48,606 nucleotides of DNA, from positions 1-48,606 of IMG/VR virus record IMGVR_UViG_3300025669_000052. One strand, given 5' to 3'. Positions 40,084 through 48,482 of the stretch are shown here, one piece after another. Under the pieces are notes generated by a model. The model had not been told where the DNA came from, did not search any database, and worked only from the letters and a program-made list of their open reading frames with translations. The position numbers were made by a program, and so were the translations under genes. How positions within the stretch are numbered: position 1 is the first letter of the stretch; each line of letters opens with the position of its first letter. This DNA is from a virus.

Positions 40084-40701
40084 TTACTTGAGTGTAAAAT
40101 TACCAAATGGTTCTGTACCAAAATCATATTTGTCTTTTCTTTCGTGATTGATTGTATTAATATACTGTGTTAAATACAGAGCTGATTCTTGAAACATTCT
40201 ATCCTTAGCTTTTGCTTTAGATGCGGCATATAAAAAAACTATTGGTTGATGCTCATCTCGTAGCTCAGTAATGTCATCAGTTTCAGATGCACAGATAACT
40301 GTAATATCATTTCCATTTTGTGTTACAGTAGGTGTTGGGGATATATAAAATTTTCTATTGTTCTCAAAAAAATGTGTAGGATCACCAGTTGAATTTTGTA
40401 TATGCCCAAACTTTTGAATGTCTACTCTTTGCAATCCTTTAACTGTAGTGCTATTATCATAGTAACAAGCCTTTATTTTTAGAAGGTCGGATAACCATGA
40501 CTCATCAGAAGATGAATACAACCATTGATCTGTGACTAGAGTAACAGTTTCCTCGCTCTCAACACACAGCAATTTAGTACTCAAATCAATAGTACCTTCT
40601 GCAATCCAATTAGTTAGTTCTGAATCAGTCCAAAATCCCGGAGTATCTTCGTTTATCAAAGACCTCACCTCTGTAATTGCATTCGCTAATGTATATGCCA
40701 T
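40084..40701 (-). CDS. Head-tail adaptor/tail tube A-like protein, 205 aa
   Basis: The start LANAITEVRSLINEDTPGFWTDSELTNWIAEGTIDLSTKL is the typical helical start of gp6-like/tubular-A adaptor proteins. A beta part follows (LLKIKACYYDNSTTVKGLQRVDIQKFGH, PTHFFENNRKFYISPTP), and the C-terminal helix has HQPIVFLYAASKAKAKD. Such proteins form the ring under the portal. A second adaptor-like gene lies directly upstream. Confidence 0.7.
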   Translation of the reverse strand: MAYTLANAITEVRSLINEDTPGFWTDSELTNWIAEGTIDLSTKLLCVESEETVTLVTDQWLYSSSDESWLSDLLKIKACYYDNSTTVKGLQRVDIQKFGHIQNSTGDPTHFFENNRKFYISPTPTVTQNGNDITVICASETDDITELRDEHQPIVFLYAASKAKAKDRMFQESALYLTQYINTINHERKDKYDFGTEPFGNFTLK

Positions 40702-40706
40702 AATAT

Positions 40707-41378
40707 TTAAAACCCCAAATTGTGATATTTCTTTACAAAATTACGTCCGACTACCATGCTGTTTACAGCTTGTTTAAACATAGTTAAAAACAATATATCA
40801 ACATTAATTTTTTTATCTTCCTTAGCTTTCGTTGCCATAACTACAAGAGCTTCTCTTATGTATTCATTAAAGTAATCATCATACGGCATGTAACTCAATA
40901 TAGTTAACTTGGCAGATTTAACATGATAGTATGCATCTAGAGCATAATCATCATCTGCTTCAATATCAAAATAAAAATTGGTTCCATTGTGCGACCAATA
41001 ATTAGGTGGGCCAGTTGAAGAGTTTTTATCGTTTGTTTGATACAAATGCATTATATTAATTAATGGACTCTTTGGAATTAAAATAGTTCCTCTATATAAT
41101 CCAACAATGCTAACGCTTCTAGTAGGTTGTGTAACAGTATTATCTCCTGATCCTAAAGTTGTAGTACCATGTGTCATTGTAAAATCAGAATCTTGTGAAA
41201 TTAAAAGTCTATCTAATAATTGTATCACACGGTTTACATAATCAACCATCTGATCATCATCCCATTTCTGACCACCATGATCCTGTAAATCATATCGAGC
41301 ACTCTTAATGAGATCACCCACTGTTATTGTACTAGATGTTGTATAATTATCTGTGCTCCCCACCCATTGACTGCACAT
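40707..41378 (-). CDS. Second adaptor-like protein, 223 aa
   Basis: TVGDLIKSARYDLQDHGGQKWDDDQMVDYVNRVIQLLDRLL is the same kind of helical start as in the neighbour (residues, tryptophan-Asp-Asp/Asp-Ser and helix), followed by a beta region and the C-terminal helix YFNEYIREALVVMATKAKED. Probably a paralogue of the 205-aa gene forming a second ring or a variant of it. AGGAGA precedes the ATG at 41378. Confidence 0.65.
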   Translation of the reverse strand: MCSQWVGSTDNYTTSSTITVGDLIKSARYDLQDHGGQKWDDDQMVDYVNRVIQLLDRLLISQDSDFTMTHGTTTLGSGDNTVTQPTRSVSIVGLYRGTILIPKSPLINIMHLYQTNDKNSSTGPPNYWSHNGTNFYFDIEADDDYALDAYYHVKSAKLTILSYMPYDDYFNEYIREALVVMATKAKEDKKINVDILFLTMFKQAVNSMVVGRNFVKKYHNLGF

Positions 41379-41393
41379 AGTATATTCTCCTCA

Positions 41394-41474
41394 TTACCTT
41401 TTTTGTAGATACTCTTTTAATGGTGTTATATCTTTTTTTGAATTACAACTTAAGCAGAGTATCTGTTCAGACAT
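41394..41474 (-). CDS. 26-residue CxxC micro-protein
   Basis: ATG 41474-41472, with AAAGGAAAA upstream, encodes MSEQILCLSCNSKKDITPLK plus six residues and stops at 41394. The C-x2-C pair could bind zinc as a dimer. It fills the only gap between the glycine-rich gene and the adaptor-like gene. Its small size leaves doubt, but the spacing and RBS fit the operon. Confidence 0.4.
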   Translation of the reverse strand: MSEQILCLSCNSKKDITPLKEYLQKR

Positions 41475-41487
41475 AATTTATTTTCCT

Positions 41488-42321
41488 TTATTGAAATTTA
41501 TACCTTACTATTACTATTCCTAAACCGCCAGTACCACCATCTTTAGCAGTACCGTCATGTCCGCCTCCGCCTCCGCCTCCGCCAGTATTAGTAGTTCCAT
41601 TAGTACCAGCCAGCGTTCCACCGCCAGCGCCACCACCGCCAGCGCCACCAGCGCCACCGGCGCCGCCGCCAACACCATAAGCGCCGCCTCCACCACCTCC
41701 AGCATAAGTTACAGATGATCCTGAAATAGATGAGGCGCTACCCGCTCCACCAGCGCCGCCTACTGAAGTTGTCCCATTAGAACCGACTACTCCGGCGCCA
41801 CCACCACCACCAGCACCATAACCTGCTGCGCCTGCGCCACCACCACCATCGTGTCCTTGTCCAACAGTTCCAATTCCGGGAGTATTAATATCTATTGTTG
41901 CCCCACCACCGGAACCACCATTTAATCCTGCGCCGTTCACAGCGCAACCACCTCCACCTCCACCAGTGGCAGTTAATGAGTTAAAAGTAGAGTTTGAACC
42001 ACTAGTACCTCTATTTGGTGTTGCACCATCTCCGCCAGCACCGCCAGCGCCTACAACTATTCCATAAGTTTGTACTGTAAGGGGAGATTCACTACCTGAA
42101 AGTAATCCTCCGGCGCCACCACCAGCACCTCTACTACCTCCGCCTCCGCCGCCTCCTGCAACTATAAGATAGTCAAAGTCTCCACCCTTTGTTACTATAA
42201 GATCACCTGATGTAGTAAAGGTATGAACTTTATAATTACCATCTGTAGTTACTGCTCCTCCGGTAGCAGTTGGAAAATCACCACTACCACTATGAGCCAT
42301 TCTCATTCTTGTTGCTAACAT
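41488..42321 (-). CDS. Glycine-rich adhesin/tail fibre protein
   Basis: 277 residues. An N-terminal beta segment (GNYKVHTFTTSGDLIVTKGG, DYLIVAGGGGGGG) is followed by about 170 residues with over half Gly in runs of four to eight, interrupted by short Asn/Ser/Thr segments, and the end closes GLGIVIVRYKF. This is the glycine-rich domain known from phage tip adhesins, in which Gly runs stack as polyglycine-II helices and the interrupting loops bind the receptor. The region is much more GC-rich than the rest of the window. Likely a receptor-binding protein. Confidence 0.75.
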   Translation of the reverse strand: MLATRMRMAHSGSGDFPTATGGAVTTDGNYKVHTFTTSGDLIVTKGGDFDYLIVAGGGGGGGSRGAGGGAGGLLSGSESPLTVQTYGIVVGAGGAGGDGATPNRGTSGSNSTFNSLTATGGGGGGCAVNGAGLNGGSGGGATIDINTPGIGTVGQGHDGGGGAGAAGYGAGGGGGAGVVGSNGTTSVGGAGGAGSASSISGSSVTYAGGGGGGAYGVGGGAGGAGGAGGGGAGGGTLAGTNGTTNTGGGGGGGGHDGTAKDGGTGGLGIVIVRYKFQ

Positions 42322-42331
42322 ATATCCCCCA

Positions 42332-43981
42332 TTATGGTGATTTCATATCCAATCCAGCAGCAAACCCATACCAAATAGTTCCACCGTCTACTGTTGTAAA
42401 TGTTAAAATATCTATTCCAGAAGTGGTTAATGTTGGTTCAGTTCCACCTGCCCAATCCACTGCTGCGGGCCAGTTCACAGTTTGTGAACCACCATTAGTC
42501 AAAATTAATGTGAACGATCCTGCTGTTCCTGATGTAGGAGGATTTGTAAATGTAAATGTTTGTGCGCCAGTATCAACAGTTGCAGTAACGACATTACCAG
42601 ATGTTAGATCAATAGCATCAGAACCACCACCTAAACTACCAATAGCATTAACTGTCTCACCATAATCTCTAATTACTGGTTGATCTACTATTTTATCAGC
42701 ACAATATAAATCATAACCTAGTGTTATAAGACCGTTAGCATCAACACTCATAGATGGATTAGGTGCTCCGTCACTGGCAGATAATTCACTATGTCTATGA
42801 AGAGCATCCCCCATTGAGTCATCAGTTAGGGTATTTAAATTAGCTTCCGTAATAGTAGCTGTCTGTCGTATAGCTTCACCATTAGCAGCAGGAGCTTGAA
42901 GAGCCACTACTTGATACAGACTGTTCATATTTATATCGGCAGCCATTGTTCCAAGAGCTGTGTCTGTCCCTTGTGTATGTTTTGCTAATGTATTAGCAAC
43001 TATCTCATCCCATTTAGCTTTTGTGAGTAAACCTGCTCTTGTTGTACTAGCTGAAACCATTGTTGCATCTGTACCATCACTACAAGCAACCTTCACTGTA
43101 GTTTCAGTGGATGCTCCTTCAGATAAATTGGAAGTAACATTGGTATCTTTTAAAGTATTAGCAACTATTTCGTTCCATTTATCCGCACCGAGCAATCCCG
43201 CATTATCTGTATCAGCTTCTACGAGAGTTACATTTGTTCCAGTACTACACTCTATAACCTCTGTTGTTGCATTTCCAGTACCCAAACTTAAATTAGTAGC
43301 AACGTTAACTTGAGCACCGTCTGCTACATTTAAAAGAGTTAGGGCATCTGCTTTTGAGAGAACTTCTGGTGCTCCAGCTCCCGCAGTATCTCTAGCAATA
43401 ATAGAAGCTGTAGCCATATTAGCCATCATAGCTAAGTCTACTGCTCCAGCAGCTATAACTGTTGCACCGTCTGCCGTACTAGTAACATCACCACTATGAT
43501 TAGGATGGACATATTTATTATAGAGTGTATCAAAATAAGTTTTAAGAAACGCTTTAACTTGTGTCCATGTAGAAGTCACTAGAGCATCATCATCTGTACT
43601 ATCACGATATATTGCTAGATCAGCATTAATAGGTGGATTCTTTGCAGTGAGTGCAGCAAGTCCAACCGCTTCCAGATCAACAGCACCACCAGTACCTTCT
43701 GTTCCATCATGATTATGTGCGGGGAGTGTTCCTGTTGTTCCAGAACTCTGCTCCCCATAGAACGCACGTACTAATTTATCTGTTAAATCATCACCACTAG
43801 TGTTTATGACAACAGTTGTATTAGGACTAGAATAAGTAGTACTAGCAATGGTTCCGTACTTATATCCATCAGAACCACAATTAGCTTTCATTCTTCTATT
43901 AACACTAAACTCAGTTGTCTTATCTCCAACAAGAGTAAACGTATTAGCATCTACATATGTAGCTGTATATCCTTGAGCCAT
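42332..43981 (-). CDS. Tail fibre-like protein, 549 aa
   Basis: Beta- and Ala/Thr-rich. The N-terminal part (AQGYTATYVDANTFTLVGDK) is followed by repeats around 220-330 (EVIECSTGTNVTLVEADTDN, TVKVACSDGTDATMVSASTT), each with the sequence KWDEIVANTL or KWNEIVANTL. The end is QTFTFTNPPTSGTAGSFTLIL. Such repeats are typical of fibres. It neighbours the glycine-rich protein and may form the shaft that carries it. No receptor-binding or enzymatic motif seen. Confidence 0.65.
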   Translation of the reverse strand: MAQGYTATYVDANTFTLVGDKTTEFSVNRRMKANCGSDGYKYGTIASTTYSSPNTTVVINTSGDDLTDKLVRAFYGEQSSGTTGTLPAHNHDGTEGTGGAVDLEAVGLAALTAKNPPINADLAIYRDSTDDDALVTSTWTQVKAFLKTYFDTLYNKYVHPNHSGDVTSTADGATVIAAGAVDLAMMANMATASIIARDTAGAGAPEVLSKADALTLLNVADGAQVNVATNLSLGTGNATTEVIECSTGTNVTLVEADTDNAGLLGADKWNEIVANTLKDTNVTSNLSEGASTETTVKVACSDGTDATMVSASTTRAGLLTKAKWDEIVANTLAKHTQGTDTALGTMAADINMNSLYQVVALQAPAANGEAIRQTATITEANLNTLTDDSMGDALHRHSELSASDGAPNPSMSVDANGLITLGYDLYCADKIVDQPVIRDYGETVNAIGSLGGGSDAIDLTSGNVVTATVDTGAQTFTFTNPPTSGTAGSFTLILTNGGSQTVNWPAAVDWAGGTEPTLTTSGIDILTFTTVDGGTIWYGFAAGLDMKSP

Positions 43982-43994
43982 TATTTATCCCTTA

Positions 43995-44192
43995 TTAAGA
44001 TATTGGAAGTTTACCTTCTCGTTTTAAAATTTTAAAATATCTAGCCATCTGCCCTAAATTATATTTAGCAGACATTATAATACTACTTGTACAATTTTTA
44101 GCAACCCAAGCATCATAAGCTGCTGAAGCTGCTGTAGCAGATACCTGAGTACCATCATTGTTTCGTGTAAATATACTCGTTAACATAGCCAT
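43995..44192 (-). CDS. Small virion-block protein, 65 aa
   Basis: Reads MAMLTSIFTRNNDGTQVSATAASAA then DAWVAKNCTSSIIM and ARYFKILKREGKLPIS. No recognised family. AGGAGGATA lies upstream. It may be a minor structural or assembly protein based on position. Confidence 0.55.
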   Translation of the reverse strand: MAMLTSIFTRNNDGTQVSATAASAAYDAWVAKNCTSSIIMSAKYNLGQMARYFKILKREGKLPIS

Positions 44193-44203
44193 GTCGTATC
44201 CTC

Positions 44204-44647
44204 CTATTCAGCTAAACTATCTGTTTCAGTATCCCATGCAGGAATAACAACTTCCAACATAACATCAGTAATACCATCATCAACCGCAGCATCCAATATT
44301 TTAATGTAGAGAAATTCATCTGCGGTAATAGCAATTGGTGCATTATCAGTCAATGTATCAAAAGCTGCCCAAGTATCAGTTCCACTATCTATAGCAATAG
44401 CATCATCAATTTGATTACCTGCTGATGAAGTACCAATATCCATTGATGCAGCACCGTCAGTAGCTACTGTAGCTCTAGTAAAACCACTCTTCAATATCCA
44501 ATGATTCTTTATTTCACAAATCTTTGCTGTGTCATTTTGAGCCATCTTCATGTCTGCCCAATTAAATCTAAAGAAGAACCAGTTTGATCCCGGTTTGGTA
44601 GAGGGAATCATGAATTTTTGTGTTTTATATAAATTATATTCTGACAT
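44204..44647 (-). CDS. Virion protein, 147 aa, copy A of a duplicated pair
   Basis: Shares with the following gene the segments KPGSNWF near the start, VKNHWI/IKNHWI with K-x-GFTR in the middle, the DTW..TD type segment, and an end of EV/EI-P-W-D. Beta-rich, acidic and 147 residues like its neighbour, so a tandem duplication. Probable fibre or decoration subunit. Confidence 0.65.
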   Translation of the reverse strand: MSEYNLYKTQKFMIPSTKPGSNWFFFRFNWADMKMAQNDTAKICEIKNHWILKSGFTRATVATDGAASMDIGTSSAGNQIDDAIAIDSGTDTWAAFDTLTDNAPIAITADEFLYIKILDAAVDDGITDVMLEVVIPAWDTETDSLAE

Positions 44648-44673
44648 CTTTCTAATCTCCTGTTATTTTTGTT

Positions 44674-45117
44674 TTAACCAATATCCCAAGGGGATACAAT
44701 AATTTCAAACATAAAATCAACATTGGTTGTATTTAACAACGCTTCAGTGTTAATAGTTAATAATACATAACCATCTGCTATAATAGCTAGAGGAACTGCA
44801 TCATCTGTCCCATCCGTTCTAATCCAAGTATCTGCTCCGCCTTGTAAAGCAAAAGCATTATCTAATTCATTCGCAACAGATACTTCTAAATCTCCAGTAG
44901 CCGTTGCAACCGCAGGGGAATTAACTCTAGTAAAACCATTCTTTATAATCCAATGATTTTTAACTTCCATTAATCGAAAAATATCACCGGATGCACCAAC
45001 TTTTCCAAAATATTTCTGAAATACCTGACCATCAAATTTAATATGAAACCAATTAGAACCCGGTTTAATACTAGGGTATGATCCCTGTTTCAATTCAAAA
45101 TAATTATATGTTGCCAT
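44674..45117 (-). CDS. Virion protein, 147 aa, copy B of a duplicated pair
   Basis: Paralogue of the gene at 44204, same length, with KPGSNWFHIKF, EVKNHWIIKNGFTR and SPWDIG at matching places. Differences are spread throughout, so the duplication is old. It probably assembles with copy A or replaces it at a related position of the virion. Confidence 0.65.
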   Translation of the reverse strand: MATYNYFELKQGSYPSIKPGSNWFHIKFDGQVFQKYFGKVGASGDIFRLMEVKNHWIIKNGFTRVNSPAVATATGDLEVSVANELDNAFALQGGADTWIRTDGTDDAVPLAIIADGYVLLTINTEALLNTTNVDFMFEIIVSPWDIG

Positions 45118-45138
45118 TTTAATTGGTCTCCTTCTTCA

Positions 45139-45816
45139 TTAAATACCATATAAAGTTATTAGTAAACGTCCGGCAGAATAAGCCGCATCTGTAAAAACCC
45201 CATTAGAAAGATACAAATATGAATTTGCTGCGGGTGGTGCGGTTAAATAATCAACAGAACCAGCAGTATGATCTCCACAATCTGCTAATTGAGCATAGCC
45301 AGCTAGAGCAGCTACACCAGCATCTTGAGCACCGGCTCCAGATGTAGACGTAGAAAGATTAATATCAGGATTTCCACCAGCAGGGGTTTCACAACACTCT
45401 ATTCTTCCACCCCATACTGTTCCATTTATTGCTGTAGTTATTTGCCCAATATTACAATTAACAGTAGCAGCATCCTTACCTATAATATCATCATTAGCAC
45501 CACCACCGTGTAATCCAGTAAGGTCTATTAATATTTGAGTAGTAATAACACCACCAACTTTAAGAACAGAGTAATATGTAACTGCTGTAGTAATAGCAGA
45601 AATACCTGTACCTAGAGTCATCAATGCACCATTAGCACTAGAATCTAATTGATCTAGTTCTGCGGTTGTTACTACTGAATCTGTTGGTGTAGTAAAAGAC
45701 GGTAATAAATCTGTTATAGTTGTACCGTCATACAGTGCTTTTAGTTTGGCTGTTAGATCAACTTTATAATTAGTATCATAAGCCAACCATATATTTCTAA
45801 ATATTCCTTTTCTCAT
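45139..45816 (-). CDS. Virion structural protein, 225 aa (decoration or head fibre-like)
   Basis: Ala/Thr/Gly-rich beta protein: VLKVGGVITTQILIDLTGL, NDDIIGKDAATVNCNIGQIT, GTVWGGRIECCETPAGGNPDI, YLYLSNGVFTDAAYSAGRLLI. This run is familiar from phage structural proteins of environmental genomes. Its order between capsid and tail genes suggests head decoration. I cannot be specific about its place. Confidence 0.6.
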   Translation of the reverse strand: MRKGIFRNIWLAYDTNYKVDLTAKLKALYDGTTITDLLPSFTTPTDSVVTTAELDQLDSSANGALMTLGTGISAITTAVTYYSVLKVGGVITTQILIDLTGLHGGGANDDIIGKDAATVNCNIGQITTAINGTVWGGRIECCETPAGGNPDINLSTSTSGAGAQDAGVAALAGYAQLADCGDHTAGSVDYLTAPPAANSYLYLSNGVFTDAAYSAGRLLITLYGI

Positions 45817-46201
45817 AATCTGTGTCCTTTCGTATGAACGTATTTAAACGCAAGTTATTTAATTTATTTATTTCTTGCACAACTTTACATGTTAATCTCC
45901 ACGCTGAGTTATAATGTACAGGTGCAGGAAATTTCCTACATGTATCAGGTCTGTCTTTATAAATTTTACATTTGTTTGTTTCTAAATCTAACTCTTTACA
46001 AGGACAATAATGAACAAACCGTATCCATTTACCATCTTCAAACCATCTATGTGCTCGTGTCTTTTGATATTTTAAAATTTCATAATATCTTGGTGTTCCC
46101 TCTTCCTGCTTTTCAATTTTATCTAATACCCATTTACAACACCATGCATCACACTCTTCACATAATTCTGATACTCGTTCTTTGCTAAGTGAGTTCATCA
46201 T
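45797..46201 (-). CDS. YkgJ-type Cys-cluster protein
   Basis: I start at ATG 46201 (MMNSLSKERV) because GGTG lies close upstream; the longer frame starts at 46225 without a clear RBS. CEECDAWCCKWVL gives the C-x2-C-x3-CC group of the YkgJ/UPF0153 zinc/iron-chelating domain, and CPCKELDLETNKCKIYKDRPDTCRKFP completes it. These are metal-binding proteins with unclear activity. Finding one within a virion operon is unusual. It overlaps the preceding gene and the next. Confidence 0.75.
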   Translation of the reverse strand: MMNSLSKERVSELCEECDAWCCKWVLDKIEKQEEGTPRYYEILKYQKTRAHRWFEDGKWIRFVHYCPCKELDLETNKCKIYKDRPDTCRKFPAPVHYNSAWRLTCKVVQEINKLNNLRLNTFIRKDTDYEKRNI

Positions 46202-47207
46202 GTTCACCAATAACGGCATCATCATACTTAGGAAATTCTGGAATCGTTTGTAAATTTAAAGCATCAAATTCTTTTACTCCTAAAGTGTGTCTCAAATTTT
46301 TTAGCGGAATTTTTTCTTCATTGGCAAAATCTTGAGCAATATTTAGAAACTTTAGTGTTTGTTCTGGTGATACTTTTCCTCTTGCTTGTGCAACAGCCAT
46401 TACTAAATCAGCTTTTATTCCATCAGGATCTCCCTCATGGTATTTTACATAATCAGGAAATAGAGGTTTATTATTATTCCAAGGTAGGTACGTCATATCT
46501 CCATTAGCGTGCGCCCATAAAGCCCAAACAACTCTAACATGCTTTTTTGCTAACTCAGGTTGCATAGAATTATTTCTGTCATTATAAACATAGGCAGTTA
46601 GTATTTCATATACTCGCTCATCTTCCTTTGTCATATGCCAAAATGGAGACGGGCCTTTGACCATTTCAAACTCAGTACACCCACGTTTGAGTATAACAGC
46701 CATATCTTTCCCACCTTCAAGTTCTTCATCACAAAGTTTTCTAACTATATCATATTTTTCTCTTCCCTCATCAAAACTATCATTATAAAAATATGATCCA
46801 TAATGTTTAGAAGTGTAATCTCTTAACTCAATGCCACACTTACACGGATACGGTAATTGTTGTTGTATCCTTTCTAATTGCATTAACTGTGCAAAATTAT
46901 TTGGGGTGGCTACAACCTTCCAGCATTCTAAACAACGAGGTGGAATTATTCCATAAAGATTAAAAGCTAGATGGTGGTCGAACAAGCAGTTCTTGGTGTG
47001 AGTCCCTCTTGCATGACACCAAGGAGTTTCTAATCCAATAGTTTTTGGCCCAGCAGTTTTCAAAGTTTGTGTTTCAGGACACCAATAATACCCTTTGCCC
47101 ATTAAAGGAGATAATACTCTAGTAACATCATCTGTTACCATATCCTTTAACACACCATCATAATTCATTGTTTTATAAATCATTGCATCTGATTGTCTAA
47201 AAGCCAT
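46185..47207 (-). CDS. Cys-rich hypothetical protein, 340 aa
   Basis: Contains scattered Cys/His: YYWCPETQTLK, WCHARGTHTKNC, PPRCLECWKVV, PYPCKCGIELRDY and KRGCTEFEM, enough for two metal sites in the first 130 residues. The C-terminal part is helical (DLVMAVAQARGKVSPEQTLKF). No catalytic motif or family recognised. It overlaps the YkgJ-type gene, so the two Cys-rich proteins probably work together, in head assembly or as non-structural passengers. Confidence 0.6.
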   Translation of the reverse strand: MAFRQSDAMIYKTMNYDGVLKDMVTDDVTRVLSPLMGKGYYWCPETQTLKTAGPKTIGLETPWCHARGTHTKNCLFDHHLAFNLYGIIPPRCLECWKVVATPNNFAQLMQLERIQQQLPYPCKCGIELRDYTSKHYGSYFYNDSFDEGREKYDIVRKLCDEELEGGKDMAVILKRGCTEFEMVKGPSPFWHMTKEDERVYEILTAYVYNDRNNSMQPELAKKHVRVVWALWAHANGDMTYLPWNNNKPLFPDYVKYHEGDPDGIKADLVMAVAQARGKVSPEQTLKFLNIAQDFANEEKIPLKNLRHTLGVKEFDALNLQTIPEFPKYDDAVIGEHDELT

Positions 47208-47208
47208 T

Positions 47209-47436
47209 TTACTTTTCCCCCTTTACCCATCTAATTTTTTTGAGTTTATCATCAAACATATAACTTTTATTCTGATAAATATATGCACGTTCAATTACAT
47301 CAAACCGATCTCTTTCACGCACAACTACTTTCTCTCCAGTTAAAACTACAACTCCAGCTTTTTGCTCTTCCATCCATCTCAATGCTTTAATATCATCTAC
47401 ATCAATATATTCATGTTTTGCAAATTCTAATACCAT
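47209..47436 (-). CDS. Small hypothetical protein, 75 aa
   Basis: Reads MVLEFAKHEYIDVDDIKALRW, GVVVLTGEKVVV and the Lys-rich tail. Likely alpha/beta. AGGGGGA precedes its start. A hairpin lies between it and the upstream capsid-associated gene. Unknown function. Confidence 0.6.
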   Translation of the reverse strand: MVLEFAKHEYIDVDDIKALRWMEEQKAGVVVLTGEKVVVRERDRFDVIERAYIYQNKSYMFDDKLKKIRWVKGEK

Positions 47437-47460
47437 TTACAATTCCCCCTATTTGTTGGA

Positions 47461-47495
47461 GGAGAAGGCTTCCAATCAAGGAACACTCCTTCTCC
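47461..47495 (-). terminator. Hairpin after the capsid-associated gene
   Basis: GGAGAAGG at 47461-47468 pairs with CCTTCTCC at 47488-47495, with an inner TTCC/GGAA stem at 47470-47473 and 47480-47483. On the - strand it comes about 15 bases after the stop of the 282-aa gene. No U-run follows, so it is more a partial terminator or RNA-stability element limiting expression of the genes beyond the capsid genes. Confidence 0.4.
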
Positions 47496-47509
47496 CCTTA
47501 AATTAATAT

Positions 47510-48358
47510 TTACTCAGGTACATACTGACAATCAGCCTGAATTTCCCACGTACCATGCAGTGACAGAGTTGCCACAGATGGAGATGAGAAGAAAGCAGCA
47601 GATTTACCAGACGCAACACTAGAACTCAAATTAGTATTCCACGGCCCTAGAAATGTAGTTACATACCCACCATAAGGAAAGTACTCACCAATCGGATCTT
47701 CCGCATCTGTAGATGCTGGTTGGTTAACTTTCTTAGCCGTATTCATAGGCTCTGCCGGTGAACCAATACTGGAATCAATTTTTGTAAATGCATCCACGAG
47801 TTGAATGTTTGCATTAGAACTCCAGTTAGCATCAGATGCTACAGTATTAAGCATCATTTGACCAAATACAGATCCAGCAACAGCGCCCGCACCATCATGA
47901 GCCTCACCGTTTACTGTTGTTATCATAACCAAATGAGATGCAGCAGCATAAGAAGCATCACTAGTAGGTTTCTTATTCCTGTATGCACCAAAACAAAGAG
48001 CAGCAGCATCCATATCACTAGCTGTTAAACTAGAGTTACTAGAACCTTTAGCTCCCGCAAAACGTAGTTGTGGAGGTGTTTCATCTTTGACACCGAAAAT
48101 TTTTACCTTCGATACATAAGTACGTTCAGGAACTTCAAGAACCCTAAACATATTTACAGCATCATCATTAAGTGTCACATCATCTATAATCCACATGCTC
48201 TTATCAGCAGCAGCTATATTATCAAAATTAATTCTATTCCTCAAAACAAACCCACCTTGTCGGGGAGTTGCTGTCGGAGCAGCATCGGGATTAGTATCTG
48301 TATCTGTTAAATCTTTTACCGCATTTACACTTGTAAATTTTACTGTTAAAGCAGCCAT
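47510..48358 (-). CDS. Capsid-associated protein, 282 aa
   Basis: Ala/Thr/Asp/Ser-rich beta protein: LTVKFTSVNAVKDLTDTDTNPD, RQGGFVLRNRINFDNIAAADKSMW, VPERTYVSKVKIFGVKD, and near the end PIGEYFPYGGYVTTFLGPWNTN. It is directly downstream of the presumed major capsid gene and framed by hairpins, as for an abundant head protein (cement/decoration). Not recognised by family. AAGGAGA precedes the start. Confidence 0.6.
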   Translation of the reverse strand: MAALTVKFTSVNAVKDLTDTDTNPDAAPTATPRQGGFVLRNRINFDNIAAADKSMWIIDDVTLNDDAVNMFRVLEVPERTYVSKVKIFGVKDETPPQLRFAGAKGSSNSSLTASDMDAAALCFGAYRNKKPTSDASYAAASHLVMITTVNGEAHDGAGAVAGSVFGQMMLNTVASDANWSSNANIQLVDAFTKIDSSIGSPAEPMNTAKKVNQPASTDAEDPIGEYFPYGGYVTTFLGPWNTNLSSSVASGKSAAFFSSPSVATLSLHGTWEIQADCQYVPE

Positions 48359-48399
48359 TATTAAATCTCCTTAAATCAGGGTTACGATCCCTTTTGTTA

Positions 48400-48453
48400 A
48401 TTATGATGGAGCAGAACTCCTTTACGTTGAAAGTCCTATAGCTCCACCATAAT
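48400..48453 (-). promoter_or_regulatory. Long hairpin between capsid genes
   Basis: TTATGATGGAGC at 48401-48412 and GCTCCACCATAA at 48441-48452 form a 12-bp stem, with one flanking A-T pair. The single irregular pair is A-C on the + strand but G-U on the - strand RNA, which fits function in the - transcript. The loop is 28 bases. No T-run follows. It lies in the 124-base gap between the capsid C-terminus and the 282-aa gene; RNA processing or a stability role is likely. Confidence 0.45.
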
Positions 48454-48482
48454 GTTATATACAAAATCCCCCAATTTACTGA

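Noticed and set aside
42270-42665. Forward-strand 131-aa frame opposite the fibre gene
   Set aside because: Antisense shadow of a well-supported fibre gene in a single-direction operon; no RBS.
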